A stretch of DNA of 64,000 nucleotides from Agrococcus baldri (GCA_900114805.1 FOZN01000002.1:310001-374000), one strand, 5' to 3'. Counted from the first letter of the stretch, positions 26,792 to 33,993 are shown. The notes: generated from the letters alone by a model not told the origin. Made by a program: numbers and translations.

Positions 26792-28513
26792 TCAGCAGGT
26801 GGCGTAGCGCGTGGCGACCGCGTTGATCGTGGGCAGGCCGCCCAGCAGCAGCACCTCGGCGGGGTCGGCGGCGAGCATCGTGTCGAGCGTCACCTGCGGC
26901 ACGCAGGACTGGCGCGTGAGCAGCATCGGCGCACCCTCGGCGCCGGCAGCGGCGGCGCCGCTGAGCGCATCGGCGAAGCCCTGCCCGCTGGCGACGTAGA
27001 CGGTGCTCACCGCGCCGAACACGCCCCGCAGCTCCGCGGCGGTCGCGAAGCGGTTGGCACCGGCGTAGCGGCGCACCGTGATACCGCTGTCGCGAATGTC
27101 GGTGCCGAGCGGCCCCGACACCGAGGCGACGTCGCCGACGACCCCGACCCATCCGGCCCCCAGCGCCCCCAGGGTGGCGCGGGTGGCGTCATCGAGCGCG
27201 TCGGCGCTGCCGTCGAGCAGCAGCACCGGCCCGTCGAGGAAGGCGGCGGCGGGGCCGGCGGCGAGCGCGTCGGGGAACCGGGCGCCCGTGGCGACGAACA
27301 CCGAGGCGGCGCCGGCGCCGAAGGCATGCTCGGCGATGAGCCGGCTGGTCTCGTAGCGGTTCACGCCGCCGAGCCGCAGCACCTCGCGCGCGGGGTCGAG
27401 CGCTCGCACGGCCGCCTCGACCTCTGCCGAGACGGACGGGGTGTCGCCGACGATGACGACCCGGGCGGGGGCGAGCCGGCTGATCTCGGCCAGCACCGCC
27501 TCCGGCGCGGTCGCGCGCGGCGTCAGCAGCACCGGCCCGCCCTGGTGCGCGGCGGCGGGCCCGGCGGCGAGGCCGTCGGGGAAGTCCTGGCCGCTGGCGA
27601 GGTAGACCACCGGCGCACCGCTCGGGTAGGCCCGCTGCGCGATCGCGACCGAGGTCTCGAAGCGGTTGCCGCCGGCCAGGCGCGAGGGCGTGGGCAGCGC
27701 GATGCCGGGGCCGGAGACGGTGGGGTCGCCGAACCAGTCGGTCCACATGCGCCAGAAGTTGCGGTTGCCGTAGGCGGAGCAGGAGTCGCCCTCGCCGTAC
27801 AGGTTCGCGAGCGCCGCGGCGTTGGGCTGGTAGGGCGTGTAGTTGTAGAGGCCCGCGGTGGCGGCGTTGCGGATGAACACCGGGCTCGAGCCGCACGCGG
27901 TGTTCGGGTGGAACAGCACCTGGTTGGTCTCGCCCGCCTGGTGGTTGTAGTTCTGCGGCAGCGCCACATAGCGGTTGAACTGCCGGGCGGCGAAGTACAG
28001 CTGGTAGTAGAAGCCGCCGAACTCGCTGTTGCATGGCGCGGTGTCGGGGCAGGCGAAGCCGGTCGCGCGCGCGTACCGGACCGCGTTCGGAGCCGTGTGG
28101 GTGACGAGCGACTGCTCCTTCTGGAGCGTCACCAGCAGGACGCGCTGCGAGATGCCGCACGCGGCGCCGACGCGCGCGATGATGCTCGATGCCCGCTCGT
28201 TCGCGGTGGCGGGCAGCGCGCCGCAGTACCCATCGGCCGGGATCGCCGCCGTGCTCTGCCGGTACGTGTCGAGGCACGTGTAGCCCGCGCTGCAGCCGGG
28301 GTGCTGGGCGTCGATGAACGCCTGCACCTGCGCGGCGCTCATCGCGTCGCCGTCGTAGAACTGCTCGTCGGAGACGAGGTAGCCCGGGTCGAAGAGGGCG
28401 GCGTCGGCGGCGGCTGCCTGGCCGCTGATGCCGGCCGAGGGGATCACCGCCAGCAGCGAGGCGACGAGCGCGGTGAGCAGGGTGGCGACGACGAGACGAG
28501 AGCGCGAGCGCAT
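26792..28513 (-). CDS. Secreted protein with C-terminal cell-wall-binding (CWB2) repeats
   Basis: The 573-residue exported protein starts MRSRSRLVVATLLTALVASL; cleavage is plausible after the AGISGQAAAADA stretch. Residues about 40-300 form a Cys-containing domain beginning FDPGYLVSDEQFYDGDAMSA and ending FWRMWTDWFGDP, a block often found in actinobacterial exported proteins. From about 310, three cell-wall-binding type-2 repeats follow (RLAGGNRFETSVAIAQRAYP, LRLGGVNRYETSRLIAEHAF, VRRYAGANRFATAAELRGVF), each with a YLASGQDFPDGLAAGPAAA-like core. The protein is probably non-covalently attached to the wall. It lies between a kinase and a response-regulator gene, which may control it. Confidence 0.85.
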   Translation of the reverse strand: MRSRSRLVVATLLTALVASLLAVIPSAGISGQAAAADAALFDPGYLVSDEQFYDGDAMSAAQVQAFIDAQHPGCSAGYTCLDTYRQSTAAIPADGYCGALPATANERASSIIARVGAACGISQRVLLVTLQKEQSLVTHTAPNAVRYARATGFACPDTAPCNSEFGGFYYQLYFAARQFNRYVALPQNYNHQAGETNQVLFHPNTACGSSPVFIRNAATAGLYNYTPYQPNAAALANLYGEGDSCSAYGNRNFWRMWTDWFGDPTVSGPGIALPTPSRLAGGNRFETSVAIAQRAYPSGAPVVYLASGQDFPDGLAAGPAAAHQGGPVLLTPRATAPEAVLAEISRLAPARVVIVGDTPSVSAEVEAAVRALDPAREVLRLGGVNRYETSRLIAEHAFGAGAASVFVATGARFPDALAAGPAAAFLDGPVLLLDGSADALDDATRATLGALGAGWVGVVGDVASVSGPLGTDIRDSGITVRRYAGANRFATAAELRGVFGAVSTVYVASGQGFADALSGAAAAGAEGAPMLLTRQSCVPQVTLDTMLAADPAEVLLLGGLPTINAVATRYATC

Positions 28514-28617
28514 CCTGCAACCATTCGATCGGGGCAACGGACGCGCTCAGCGTACGCGCTGCGGGGGCCGCGCGACCAGAGGCAGTTGTGCGGGCCGGCC
28601 GCCGCTAGCGTGGACGC

Positions 28618-29376
28618 GTGACGCGGATCCTGCTGGTGGACGATCAGGCGCTCGTGCGCGCAGGCTTCGAGACGATTCTCACGACCGAGCCGGGCTTCGA
28701 GGTCGTCGGGCAGGCGAGGGACGGCGCCGAGGGCGTGCGCCTCGCGGGCGAGCTCGCACCCGATGTCATCTGCATGGATGTGCAGATGCCGGTGATGGAC
28801 GGGCTCGCGGCGACCCGGGAGATCGTCGCCGGCCCCTCACATGCGGCGGTGCTGATGCTCACGACCTTCGATCGCGAGGACTTCCTGTTCGAGGCGCTCT
28901 CGGCCGGCGCCTCCGGCTTCCTCCTGAAGACCGCCGAGCCCGAGCACCTCATCGACGCCGTGCACGCGCTCGCCCGCGGCGACGCGCTGCTCTCCCCCGA
29001 GGTGACGCGGCGCGTGATCGAGCGCTTCGCGGCCGCGCCCGGTGCCCACGGCGCCGATACCTCCGGCACCGGCACCCACCGCACCGGCATCCACAGCACC
29101 GCCAGCCACAGCACCGGCGTCGCGCCCGGGCCGGACGCAGCCGCCATCGCCCCCGCGCCCGACCCCGCCCTCGCGCAGCTCACCGAGCGGGAGCGCGAGA
29201 CGCTGCTGCACCTCGCGCGCGGTCGCTCGAACGGCGAGATCGCGGCGCAGCTCTTCGTCGGCGAGGCGACGGTGAAGACGCACGTGTCGAACGTGCTGAT
29301 GAAGCTCGGCATCCGCGACCGCATCCACGCCGTCATCTGGGCGTACGAGCACGGGGTGATCGCGCCCCACTCCTGA
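28618..29376 (+). CDS. NarL/LuxR-type response regulator
   Basis: A 252-residue regulator from GTG 28618. Receiver domain: VDDQALVRAGF, phosphoacceptor Asp54 in VICMDVQMPVMDG, Lys near 104 in GFLLKTAEPEHL. The LuxR DNA-binding domain is AQLTERERETLLHLARGRSN, then GEIAAQLFVGEATVKTHVSN. Between them is an unusual low-complexity linker of about 40 residues rich in Gly, Thr, His and Ser (GTGTHRTGIHSTASHSTGV). TAGCGT lies 8 bp before the start, suggesting a leaderless mRNA. The probable kinase partner is encoded at 25465. Confidence 0.9.
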   Translation: MTRILLVDDQALVRAGFETILTTEPGFEVVGQARDGAEGVRLAGELAPDVICMDVQMPVMDGLAATREIVAGPSHAAVLMLTTFDREDFLFEALSAGASGFLLKTAEPEHLIDAVHALARGDALLSPEVTRRVIERFAAAPGAHGADTSGTGTHRTGIHSTASHSTGVAPGPDAAAIAPAPDPALAQLTERERETLLHLARGRSNGEIAAQLFVGEATVKTHVSNVLMKLGIRDRIHAVIWAYEHGVIAPHS

Positions 29377-29379
29377 TCT

Positions 29380-29438
29380 CAACGTGTCAGGTGCTCGTTC
29401 GGCGCACCCAGTGCGGCGAGTCGACAGCTGACACGTTG
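29380..29438. terminator. Gene-end inverted repeat after the response regulator
   Basis: CAACGTGTCAG (29380-29390) and CTGACACGTTG (29428-29438) are perfect 11-bp arms around a 37-nt internal region with a smaller GTGC/GCAC stem. The first arm begins 4 nt after the regulator stop codon; a convergent gene ends at 29468. It may be a bidirectional terminator or a REP-type element. Confidence 0.5.
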
Positions 29439-29467
29439 GATCTCTGGGTGCTCGCAGAAGCCGCGCG

Positions 29468-29677
29468 TCAGACGTCGGGCTCGTAGGCCAGCAGATCGCC
29501 CGGCTGGCACTCGAGCACCCGGCAGATCGCCTCGAGGGTGGTGAAGCGCACGGCCTTCGCGCGGCCGCTCTTGAGCACGTGCAGATTGGCGGGCGTGATG
29601 CCGATCTGCTCGGCCAGCTCAGCGACGCTCAGCTTGCGCTTGGCGAGCTCGACGTCGAGGTTGAGCACGATCGGCAT
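29468..29677 (-). CDS. XRE-family (YozG-like) regulator
   Basis: The 69-residue helix-turn-helix protein contains VELAKRKLSVAELAEQIGIT, then PANLHVLKSGRAKAVRFTTL, and ends EAICRVLECQPGDLLAYEPD. This is the small Cro/CI-like regulator that accompanies DUF2975 membrane proteins. Its ATG overlaps the DUF2975 stop by one base (TGATG). It most likely represses its own operon through the two TATCG-N5-CGATA-type sites upstream. Confidence 0.9.
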   Translation of the reverse strand: MPIVLNLDVELAKRKLSVAELAEQIGITPANLHVLKSGRAKAVRFTTLEAICRVLECQPGDLLAYEPDV

Positions 29678-30153
29678 CAGACCACCTCCGCCATCTCGGT
29701 CTCGAGCGCGGTCGCCTTCGCCAGCAGCCCTCGCATGACCACGAGCAGCAGCCCGATGCCGGCGGCGCCGAAGAAGCCCATGATGAGGAAGATGCCGACC
29801 ACCGGCGGCATCGCGTTCGCGGCCATGAGGATCGCGAACGCGATCGCGAACAGCGCGGTCGCACCGATCGCGCTGCCGGTCATGACGTCGACGACGCGGA
29901 AGGCGCGGCGATCGAAGATGCGCTGCCGCGCGACCATCGACAGCAGCCGCCACATGCACACCAGCGCCAGCTGCGCGCAGAGGATGATCGCCCAGCAGCC
30001 GATGATGCCCGGCCAGCGCAGTCCCTCGGCCGCGGGCAGCTCGCGCACGGCCTCGGCGGCGAGCAGCGGCACGAAGAACACCTGGCCCGCGAGCGACAGC
30101 ACGAGTGCCACGACGATGACGGTCTTCGCGCCGATGGTGGCGATGCGCTGCAT
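29677..30153 (-). CDS. DUF2975 membrane protein
   Basis: A 158-residue protein with four hydrophobic segments (for example TVIVVALVLSLAGQVFFVPL and IGCWAIILCAQLALVCMWRL). The loop MVARQRIFDRRAFRVVDVMT is the DUF2975 hallmark. The gene precedes, and is coupled to, a small XRE regulator, as is usual for the family. Biochemical role unknown; the pair probably responds to a membrane or developmental signal. Confidence 0.85.
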   Translation of the reverse strand: MQRIATIGAKTVIVVALVLSLAGQVFFVPLLAAEAVRELPAAEGLRWPGIIGCWAIILCAQLALVCMWRLLSMVARQRIFDRRAFRVVDVMTGSAIGATALFAIAFAILMAANAMPPVVGIFLIMGFFGAAGIGLLLVVMRGLLAKATALETEMAEVV

Positions 30154-30163
30154 GCGCCGCTCC

Positions 30164-30199
30164 TATCGTTGATCGATCTTTTACTATCGAAAAACGATA
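30164..30199. promoter_or_regulatory. Two tandem XRE operators upstream of the DUF2975 operon
   Basis: TATCG-AAAAA-CGATA (30185-30199) is a perfect palindrome with a 5-bp spacer. TATCG-TTGAT-CGATC (30164-30178) is the same site with one mismatch, 21 bp away, that is two helical turns on the same face. They lie 11-46 bp upstream of the DUF2975 ATG in an AT-rich pocket. Autorepression by the XRE protein is the obvious reading. Confidence 0.7.
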
Positions 30200-30233
30200 C
30201 AGCGGGCGCGCGCCCGCGTCAACGCGGGCGCAA

Positions 30234-30336
30234 CCGGTCAGGCTGCGGCACGAGTGCGTCCGGTCAGCCGCCGGCACCAGTGCGGGCGGCCATCCGCCGG
30301 TGCGAGTGCGACCGTTCAGGCGGCGGCGCGAGTGCG
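30234..30336. repeat. 26-bp tandem array at the 3' end of the TDT gene
   Basis: Four units, at 30234-30259, 30260-30285, 30286-30310 and 30311-30336, share CACGAGTGCG- or CGAGTGCG-like cores on the plus strand. On the coding strand the first unit encodes the last residues of the TDT protein (GRTRAAA then stop); the other three are degenerate copies of that gene tail placed beyond the stop codon. This is duplication by slippage or unequal recombination. Confidence 0.75.
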
Positions 30337-31398
30337 GCCGCTGAGCCGGCGCCCCTCGTGCACGGCCATCGCGACGAACACCAGCGCCCAGACCGCGAGC
30401 GCCACCCACAGCTCCGCGGCGCCGATCATGCCGACCACCGGCAGCTGATCGGCCTGGCCGAGGTAGATGCCGGCCACCGCATACATGCCGAGCGGGAAGA
30501 CGATGCTCCACAGGGTGGCTTCGTACTCGAGCGGAACCTTGTGGTGCCAGTGCCGCCACCAGCCGGCCGCCACCAGTGGCGGGATCAGCCAGGTCGCGAA
30601 CGCCCAGAAGGCGACCGAGACGCCCGAGATGAGGCCACGCGTGGCGGCGATCATGGGCGCGTCCGCCATCTCCAGGATGCGCGCGCCGGCCAGCACCGTG
30701 ATCGCGCACGCCCCCATCGCCACCCAGTAGGGCGCGTTCAGGTCGACCGGCCGCAGCTCGTAGAGCATCATCCGCAGCGCCACCAGCACGCCGGCGAGCG
30801 CGTAGAGGAAGATGCCCACCGACCAGCTCACCACCGCCAGCACCGCGAGCCAGTCGGCCAGCTGCGGCCCCGCCGCCGGCTGCAGCGACGCCGACGCGAC
30901 GGCGATCGACTGACTGGCGACCACCCAGATGAACCACGTGCCGTTGGCGAGCGCGACCACCGGCCGCTCGGTGCGCCCGAGCACCGCAGTCCACGGCACC
31001 ACGTAGCCCAGCAGCAGCCAGGCCAGCAGCGCCATCACCAGCAGCGCGGCGGTCGCGGCCATCCAGCCCTCCAGCGCCAGCCGCACGCCCAGCACGTTGG
31101 TGCCGGCGACGAACGTGAAGAAGCCGAAGCCGCGGCGCGGGTCGTTGAACTCGTCGAAGAACTCGGCCCGGAAGGCGAGCAGCCGCCAGACGTGCAGCAC
31201 CACCAGCAGCGCGTAAGCGATGCCGCAGATCCACGCGAGCACCATCGAGAGCACCTCGAAGCCCACCAGGTGCAGCCCGACCGAGATGATGCCGCTGCCC
31301 ATCACGAGCGCGAAGTAGCCGGGCGCGAGATCGCGCACGATGCCGCGGATGCGTCCGGGCAGCCGGGTGCCCGGCTCCCCCGCGGCGGTGGTTGCCAT
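30316..31398 (-). CDS. TDT-family (TehA/SLAC1-like) transporter
   Basis: A 360-residue protein with about ten hydrophobic segments. GIVRDLAPGYFALVMGSGII at the start, FFTFVAGTNVLGVRLALEGW in the middle and the RHWHHKVPLEYEATLWSIVF block near the end are family features of tellurite-resistance/dicarboxylate (TDT) transporters. The substrate may be an organic acid, tellurite or another anion. It lies 45 bp downstream of arsC on the same strand, but its own -10-like TAGCCT occurs just before the ATG, so it may be transcribed separately. Confidence 0.85.
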   Translation of the reverse strand: MATTAAGEPGTRLPGRIRGIVRDLAPGYFALVMGSGIISVGLHLVGFEVLSMVLAWICGIAYALLVVLHVWRLLAFRAEFFDEFNDPRRGFGFFTFVAGTNVLGVRLALEGWMAATAALLVMALLAWLLLGYVVPWTAVLGRTERPVVALANGTWFIWVVASQSIAVASASLQPAAGPQLADWLAVLAVVSWSVGIFLYALAGVLVALRMMLYELRPVDLNAPYWVAMGACAITVLAGARILEMADAPMIAATRGLISGVSVAFWAFATWLIPPLVAAGWWRHWHHKVPLEYEATLWSIVFPLGMYAVAGIYLGQADQLPVVGMIGAAELWVALAVWALVFVAMAVHEGRRLSGRTRAAA

Positions 31399-31443
31399 GC
31401 TCGCGAGGCTAGCGCGCCACGGTCGGGGCCCGGCGGGACCGAC

Positions 31444-31860
31444 TCAGCCGGCGCGCTCCGGCAGCAGCTCGGCGATCAAGGCCTCGACCCGCCCGCGGAT
31501 CTCGTCTCGGATCTCGCGCACTGCCTCGATGCCCGCGCCGGCCGGGTCGTCGAGCTCCCAGTCCTCGTAGCGCTTGCCGGGGAAGATCGGGCACGCGTCA
31601 CCGCAGCCCATCGTGACGACCGCGTCCGACGCACGCACCGCATCCGTCGTCAGCAGCTTCGGCGCGTTCGCCGCGATGTCGATGCCTTCCTCCCGCATCG
31701 CCTCGACGGCGACGGGGTTGACGCTCTCCTTCGGCGCGGAGCCTGCGGAGCGCACGTCGATGCGGTCGCCGGCGAGCGCCTGCAGATAGCCGGCGGCCAT
31801 CTGCGAGCGGCCGGCGTTGTGCACGCACACGAACAGGACGGTGGGCTTCTGGTCGGGCAT
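31444..31860 (-). CDS. arsC: Arsenate reductase (low-molecular-weight phosphatase fold)
   Basis: The 138-residue enzyme has the catalytic loop VCVHNAGRSQMAAGYL (Cys12-x5-Arg18), a second Cys pair in TMGCGDACPIFPGKRYEDWE and the Asp-Pro loop (LDDPAG). This is the class that reduces arsenate to arsenite with thioredoxin or mycothiol/mycoredoxin. ATG 31860 follows GAGGAGCGCCG. It lies downstream of a Cys-rich micropeptide gene, separated by a 12-bp hairpin, and diverges from arsR. No arsenite efflux gene (arsB/acr3) is present within the window. Confidence 0.92.
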   Translation of the reverse strand: MPDQKPTVLFVCVHNAGRSQMAAGYLQALAGDRIDVRSAGSAPKESVNPVAVEAMREEGIDIAANAPKLLTTDAVRASDAVVTMGCGDACPIFPGKRYEDWELDDPAGAGIEAVREIRDEIRGRVEALIAELLPERAG

Positions 31861-31881
31861 CGGCGCTCCTCGCGGCGGGTC

Positions 31882-31910
31882 GGTCGCTCCCGGCATCACC
31901 GGGAGCGACC
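31882..31910 (-). terminator. Hairpin between the Cys-rich peptide gene and arsC
   Basis: GGTCGCTCCCGG (31882-31893) and CCGGGAGCGACC (31899-31910) form a perfect 12-bp stem with a 5-nt loop. It lies 10 bp after the peptide stop and 22 bp before arsC. It lacks a U-tract but is stable enough to attenuate transcription or protect the upstream mRNA, so peptide and arsC levels may differ. Confidence 0.6.
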
Positions 31911-31919
31911 CGGATGGTG

Positions 31920-32000
31920 TCAGCAGCAGCTCGTCGTGCAGCACTGCTCGTCGAGCTCGGGCGGGCAGCCCAGCTCTAAGCATGTCGCGTCGGCGTTCAT
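31920..32000 (-). CDS. 26-residue Cys-rich micropeptide in the ars locus
   Basis: Too short for routine ORF calling. It reads MNADATCLELGCPPELDEQC followed by CTTSCC: six Cys in 26 residues, arranged C-x4-C-x7-CC-x3-CC. The near-perfect Shine-Dalgarno AGGAGGTGA lies 4 nt before the ATG, far better than most genes here. It is the first gene divergent from arsR, under the arsR operator, followed by a strong hairpin and arsC. The density of paired thiols suggests binding of arsenite or another soft metal, metallothionein-like, or a sensor/leader function. No family is known to me. Coding is inferred from ribosome site, start, length and composition. Confidence 0.65.
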   Translation of the reverse strand: MNADATCLELGCPPELDEQCCTTSCC

Positions 32001-32020
32001 CGTCTCACCTCCTCTCGCTT

Positions 32021-32044
32021 TGCATCGATGGTCATCGATATGCA
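32021..32044. promoter_or_regulatory. Probable ArsR operator
   Basis: TGCATCGAT (32021-32029) and ATCGATATGCA (32034-32044) form an inverted repeat with a 4-bp centre, located between the divergent arsR (ATG 32095) and micropeptide/arsC (ATG 32000). ArsR/SmtB regulators bind such 12-2-12-type dyads. A weaker half-site, CATCGA, lies at about 32059. Confidence 0.6.
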
Positions 32045-32094
32045 GTCTGCTCGCAAGCATCGACGACTGTCAATGTTCGTGGCATGCTGGAGCC

Positions 32095-32445
32095 ATGTCG
32101 ACGCTCGAGCTGCTGCCGCTGCGCGATCTGCAGGCGTGCTGCTCGCCCGTCACAGGCGAGGTGATGAGCGCCGAGCACGCCGCGAGCCTGGCCCGCACGC
32201 TGAAGGCGCTCGCCGAGCCGGCGCGCCTGCGGCTGCTGTCGATGATCGCTGCCCACGAGGACGACGAGGCGTGCGTGTGCGATCTGACCGAGCCGCTCGG
32301 CCTCTCGCAGCCGACCGTCTCGCACCACCTGAAGGTGCTCGTCGACGCCGGATTCCTCACCCGCTCGAAGCGCGGCACCTGGGCGTACTACCGGCTGGTG
32401 CCGGAGTCGCTGGGGCAGGTCTCCGCGCTGCTGACCGAGGGCTGA
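32095..32445 (+). CDS. arsR: ArsR-type arsenic-responsive repressor
   Basis: The 116-residue winged-helix repressor has Cys15-Cys16 near the N-terminus (RDLQACCSP) and Cys60/Cys62 in EACVCDL. The adjacent N-terminal Cys pair plus a further Cys matches the Corynebacterium glutamicum ArsR1-type As(III) site rather than the E. coli C-V-C-only type. DNA-recognition helix: GLSQPTVSHHLKVLVDAGFL. It binds the divergent promoter and leaves when As(III) or Sb(III) binds. Start at ATG 32095. Confidence 0.9.
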   Translation: MSTLELLPLRDLQACCSPVTGEVMSAEHAASLARTLKALAEPARLRLLSMIAAHEDDEACVCDLTEPLGLSQPTVSHHLKVLVDAGFLTRSKRGTWAYYRLVPESLGQVSALLTEG

Positions 32446-32540
32446 CGACCGCGTCCCGCGCGGCCGGCGGGTCGGTGGGCCTGTCCTGGTCATGGATCGC
32501 CGGGCAGCGATGTCGCCACCGAGTACGCCAGCCTGCTGTC

Positions 32541-32765
32541 CGTAGCTACCACCCGTTCGACGATCCCGAGATCGTCGCGGCGATGGCCGAGCACGGTGTC
32601 GCCCGTCGCTCCGGAGCCGGCACCGAGCACCTGCGGGAGATCGCGCCGCTGCTGGCGGTCGAGGGCTTCGACTTGGACAACCTGCCCGAGGACACCGACG
32701 TCGACGCGCTGAACGCGGCCTTGGCGCGCGCGAACGAGCGTCGCAACACGGAGCAGTTCGAGTAG
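32541..32765 (+). pseudogene. 3' fragment of a small conserved protein gene
   Basis: The frame RSYHPFDDPEIVAAMAEHGV, then ARRSGAGTEHLREIAPLLAV and a tail ending ARANERRNTEQFE, is convincing protein sequence, but no suitable start exists. The in-frame region upstream of 32541 is nonsense-like and lacks a ribosome site; an internal ATG at 32583 would give 60 residues without a Shine-Dalgarno. It abuts a truncated convergent gene, suggesting a deletion junction. It could still be a short expressed protein from ATG 32583. Confidence 0.5.
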
Positions 32766-32796
32766 GCGCCGCGCTACGTCGCTGGTGCGTCGCCCT

Positions 32797-33261
32797 GGGC
32801 GTAGGTGGGCCGCCGCGGCTGATACGCGCGGCGAGGAAGTACTGCTGCACCCGCGGATCGAGGTCGACGTAGCCGCCGCGCAGCCGGTTCATGGCGACGA
32901 CGTACATCAGATCCTCCTCGCCGACGGCCATCACCCGCTGCTGCGTCATCGCGCCGATCAGTGCCAGGAACCCCAGGATCGCGAGCATCGCCGGCGAGAA
33001 CCAGCCCTCGTAGCGCGAGGCCTGGCCGAGCAGCCCGATCGTCACGAGCCCGGCCGACACGAGCGTCAGGAAGATCGTGATGCGCGTGAGCACCTCGCTC
33101 TGGGCCGTGCCGCGAGCGGCGAGCATGCCCCAGTGCTCGGTGGCGAGGATCTGCGCCCGTCTGGCGAGCACAGCGTCGGACTCCGCCGCGCGTCGCGTGG
33201 TCGGATCGTCAACGCTGTCGGTGCCGGGCTGCAGCGCGGCATCGGCCGGGTCCTCGGCCAT
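32797..33261 (-). pseudogene. 3'-truncated two-segment membrane protein gene
   Basis: From ATG 33261 the product reads MAEDPADAALQPGTDSVDD, then a helical part (LATEHWGMLAARGTAQSEVL), two hydrophobic segments (ITIFLTLVSAGLVTIGLLGQ and FSPAMLAILGFLALIGAMTQ) and LRGGYVDLDPRVQQYFLAAR. After about 32,820 the frame degrades into low-complexity antisense sequence that runs under the 32541-32765 fragment and arsR as far as 32032, so the normal C-terminus appears lost. The topology is reminiscent of SLATT-type small membrane proteins, but this is only a resemblance. The boundary is approximate. Confidence 0.55.
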
Positions 33262-33330
33262 GGCTCATTGTCCACCCGCGCCCGGCACCTCACCAGTGCC
33301 GGTGTGGGCGGCCCGGGCTAGCGTGCATCC

Positions 33331-33918
33331 ATGGAGCTCGACGTCGAGGTGCATCCCGCGACCGCCGATCGATTCGAGGCGGTGGGCGCGATCCTGGCGC
33401 CCAAGAGCGCCGACGGGAGGGCGTGCTGGTGCCTCAGCTACCGGCTCCCGAACGCCGAGTTCCGCGAGATGCACGGGCCTGCCGCGCTGGCTCGGCTGCG
33501 GCGCTTCGCCGACGAGGGCACCCCGCCCGGCGTCGTCGCCACCGTCGACGGCGAGCCCGCCGGCTGGTGCTCGGTCGCCCCGCGCACGAGTCATCACCGG
33601 CTCACGCACTCGCGCACGATCCCGGTGGTCGACGACGTGCCGGTGTGGAGCATCGTCTGCATCGTCGTGCGACCGCAGTTCCGGCGGCAGGGTATGGCGC
33701 GGCGCCTGCTCGAGGGCGCGATCGACTACGCGCGCGCCGCCGGTGCGCCCATGCTCGAGGCATACCCGGTCGACCCCGAGGGCGCACGCGTCAGCCCGGC
33801 GCTCGCGTACGTCGGCACCACCGGCCTGTTCGCGTCGGTCGGCTTCGAGCGCATCGTCGCGACCGACTCGAAGTCGGCCGGCCTGCAGCGCTGGCTCATG
33901 CGCCGCGAGCTGCCCTGA
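33331..33918 (+). CDS. GNAT-family N-acetyltransferase
   Basis: The 195-residue protein has the acetyl-CoA-binding motif A in WSIVCIVVRPQFRRQGMARR (R-x-x-G-x-A) followed by LLEGAIDYARAAGAPMLEAY. FASVGFERI near the C-terminus is the usual beta6-beta7 region. The substrate is not deducible. TAGCGT lies 11 bp before the ATG, so the transcript may have a very short leader. Confidence 0.85.
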   Translation: MELDVEVHPATADRFEAVGAILAPKSADGRACWCLSYRLPNAEFREMHGPAALARLRRFADEGTPPGVVATVDGEPAGWCSVAPRTSHHRLTHSRTIPVVDDVPVWSIVCIVVRPQFRRQGMARRLLEGAIDYARAAGAPMLEAYPVDPEGARVSPALAYVGTTGLFASVGFERIVATDSKSAGLQRWLMRRELP

Positions 33919-33961
33919 CCAGCGCGCAGGGGTTGACGACCGTCAGGTCGAGGTGCAACAT

Positions 33962-33982
33962 GTAGGCAGTTGCTTACGTAAG
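33962..33982. promoter_or_regulatory. Operator-like dyads upstream of arsR-type/AHSA1 operon
   Basis: GTAGGCA-GT-TGCTTAC (33962-33977) is an inverted repeat with one mismatch. It overlaps the perfect palindrome CTTACGTAAG (33973-33982). Both sit 12-32 bp before the ATG of the ArsR-type regulator, a typical autorepressor position. Confidence 0.5.
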
Positions 33983-33993
33983 GAAGTGCCGAC

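Noticed and set aside
32032-32796. C-terminal extension of the truncated membrane protein to a 409-codon frame
   Set aside because: It runs antisense through arsR and the 32541-32765 fragment and becomes Arg/Pro-rich; not believable as protein.
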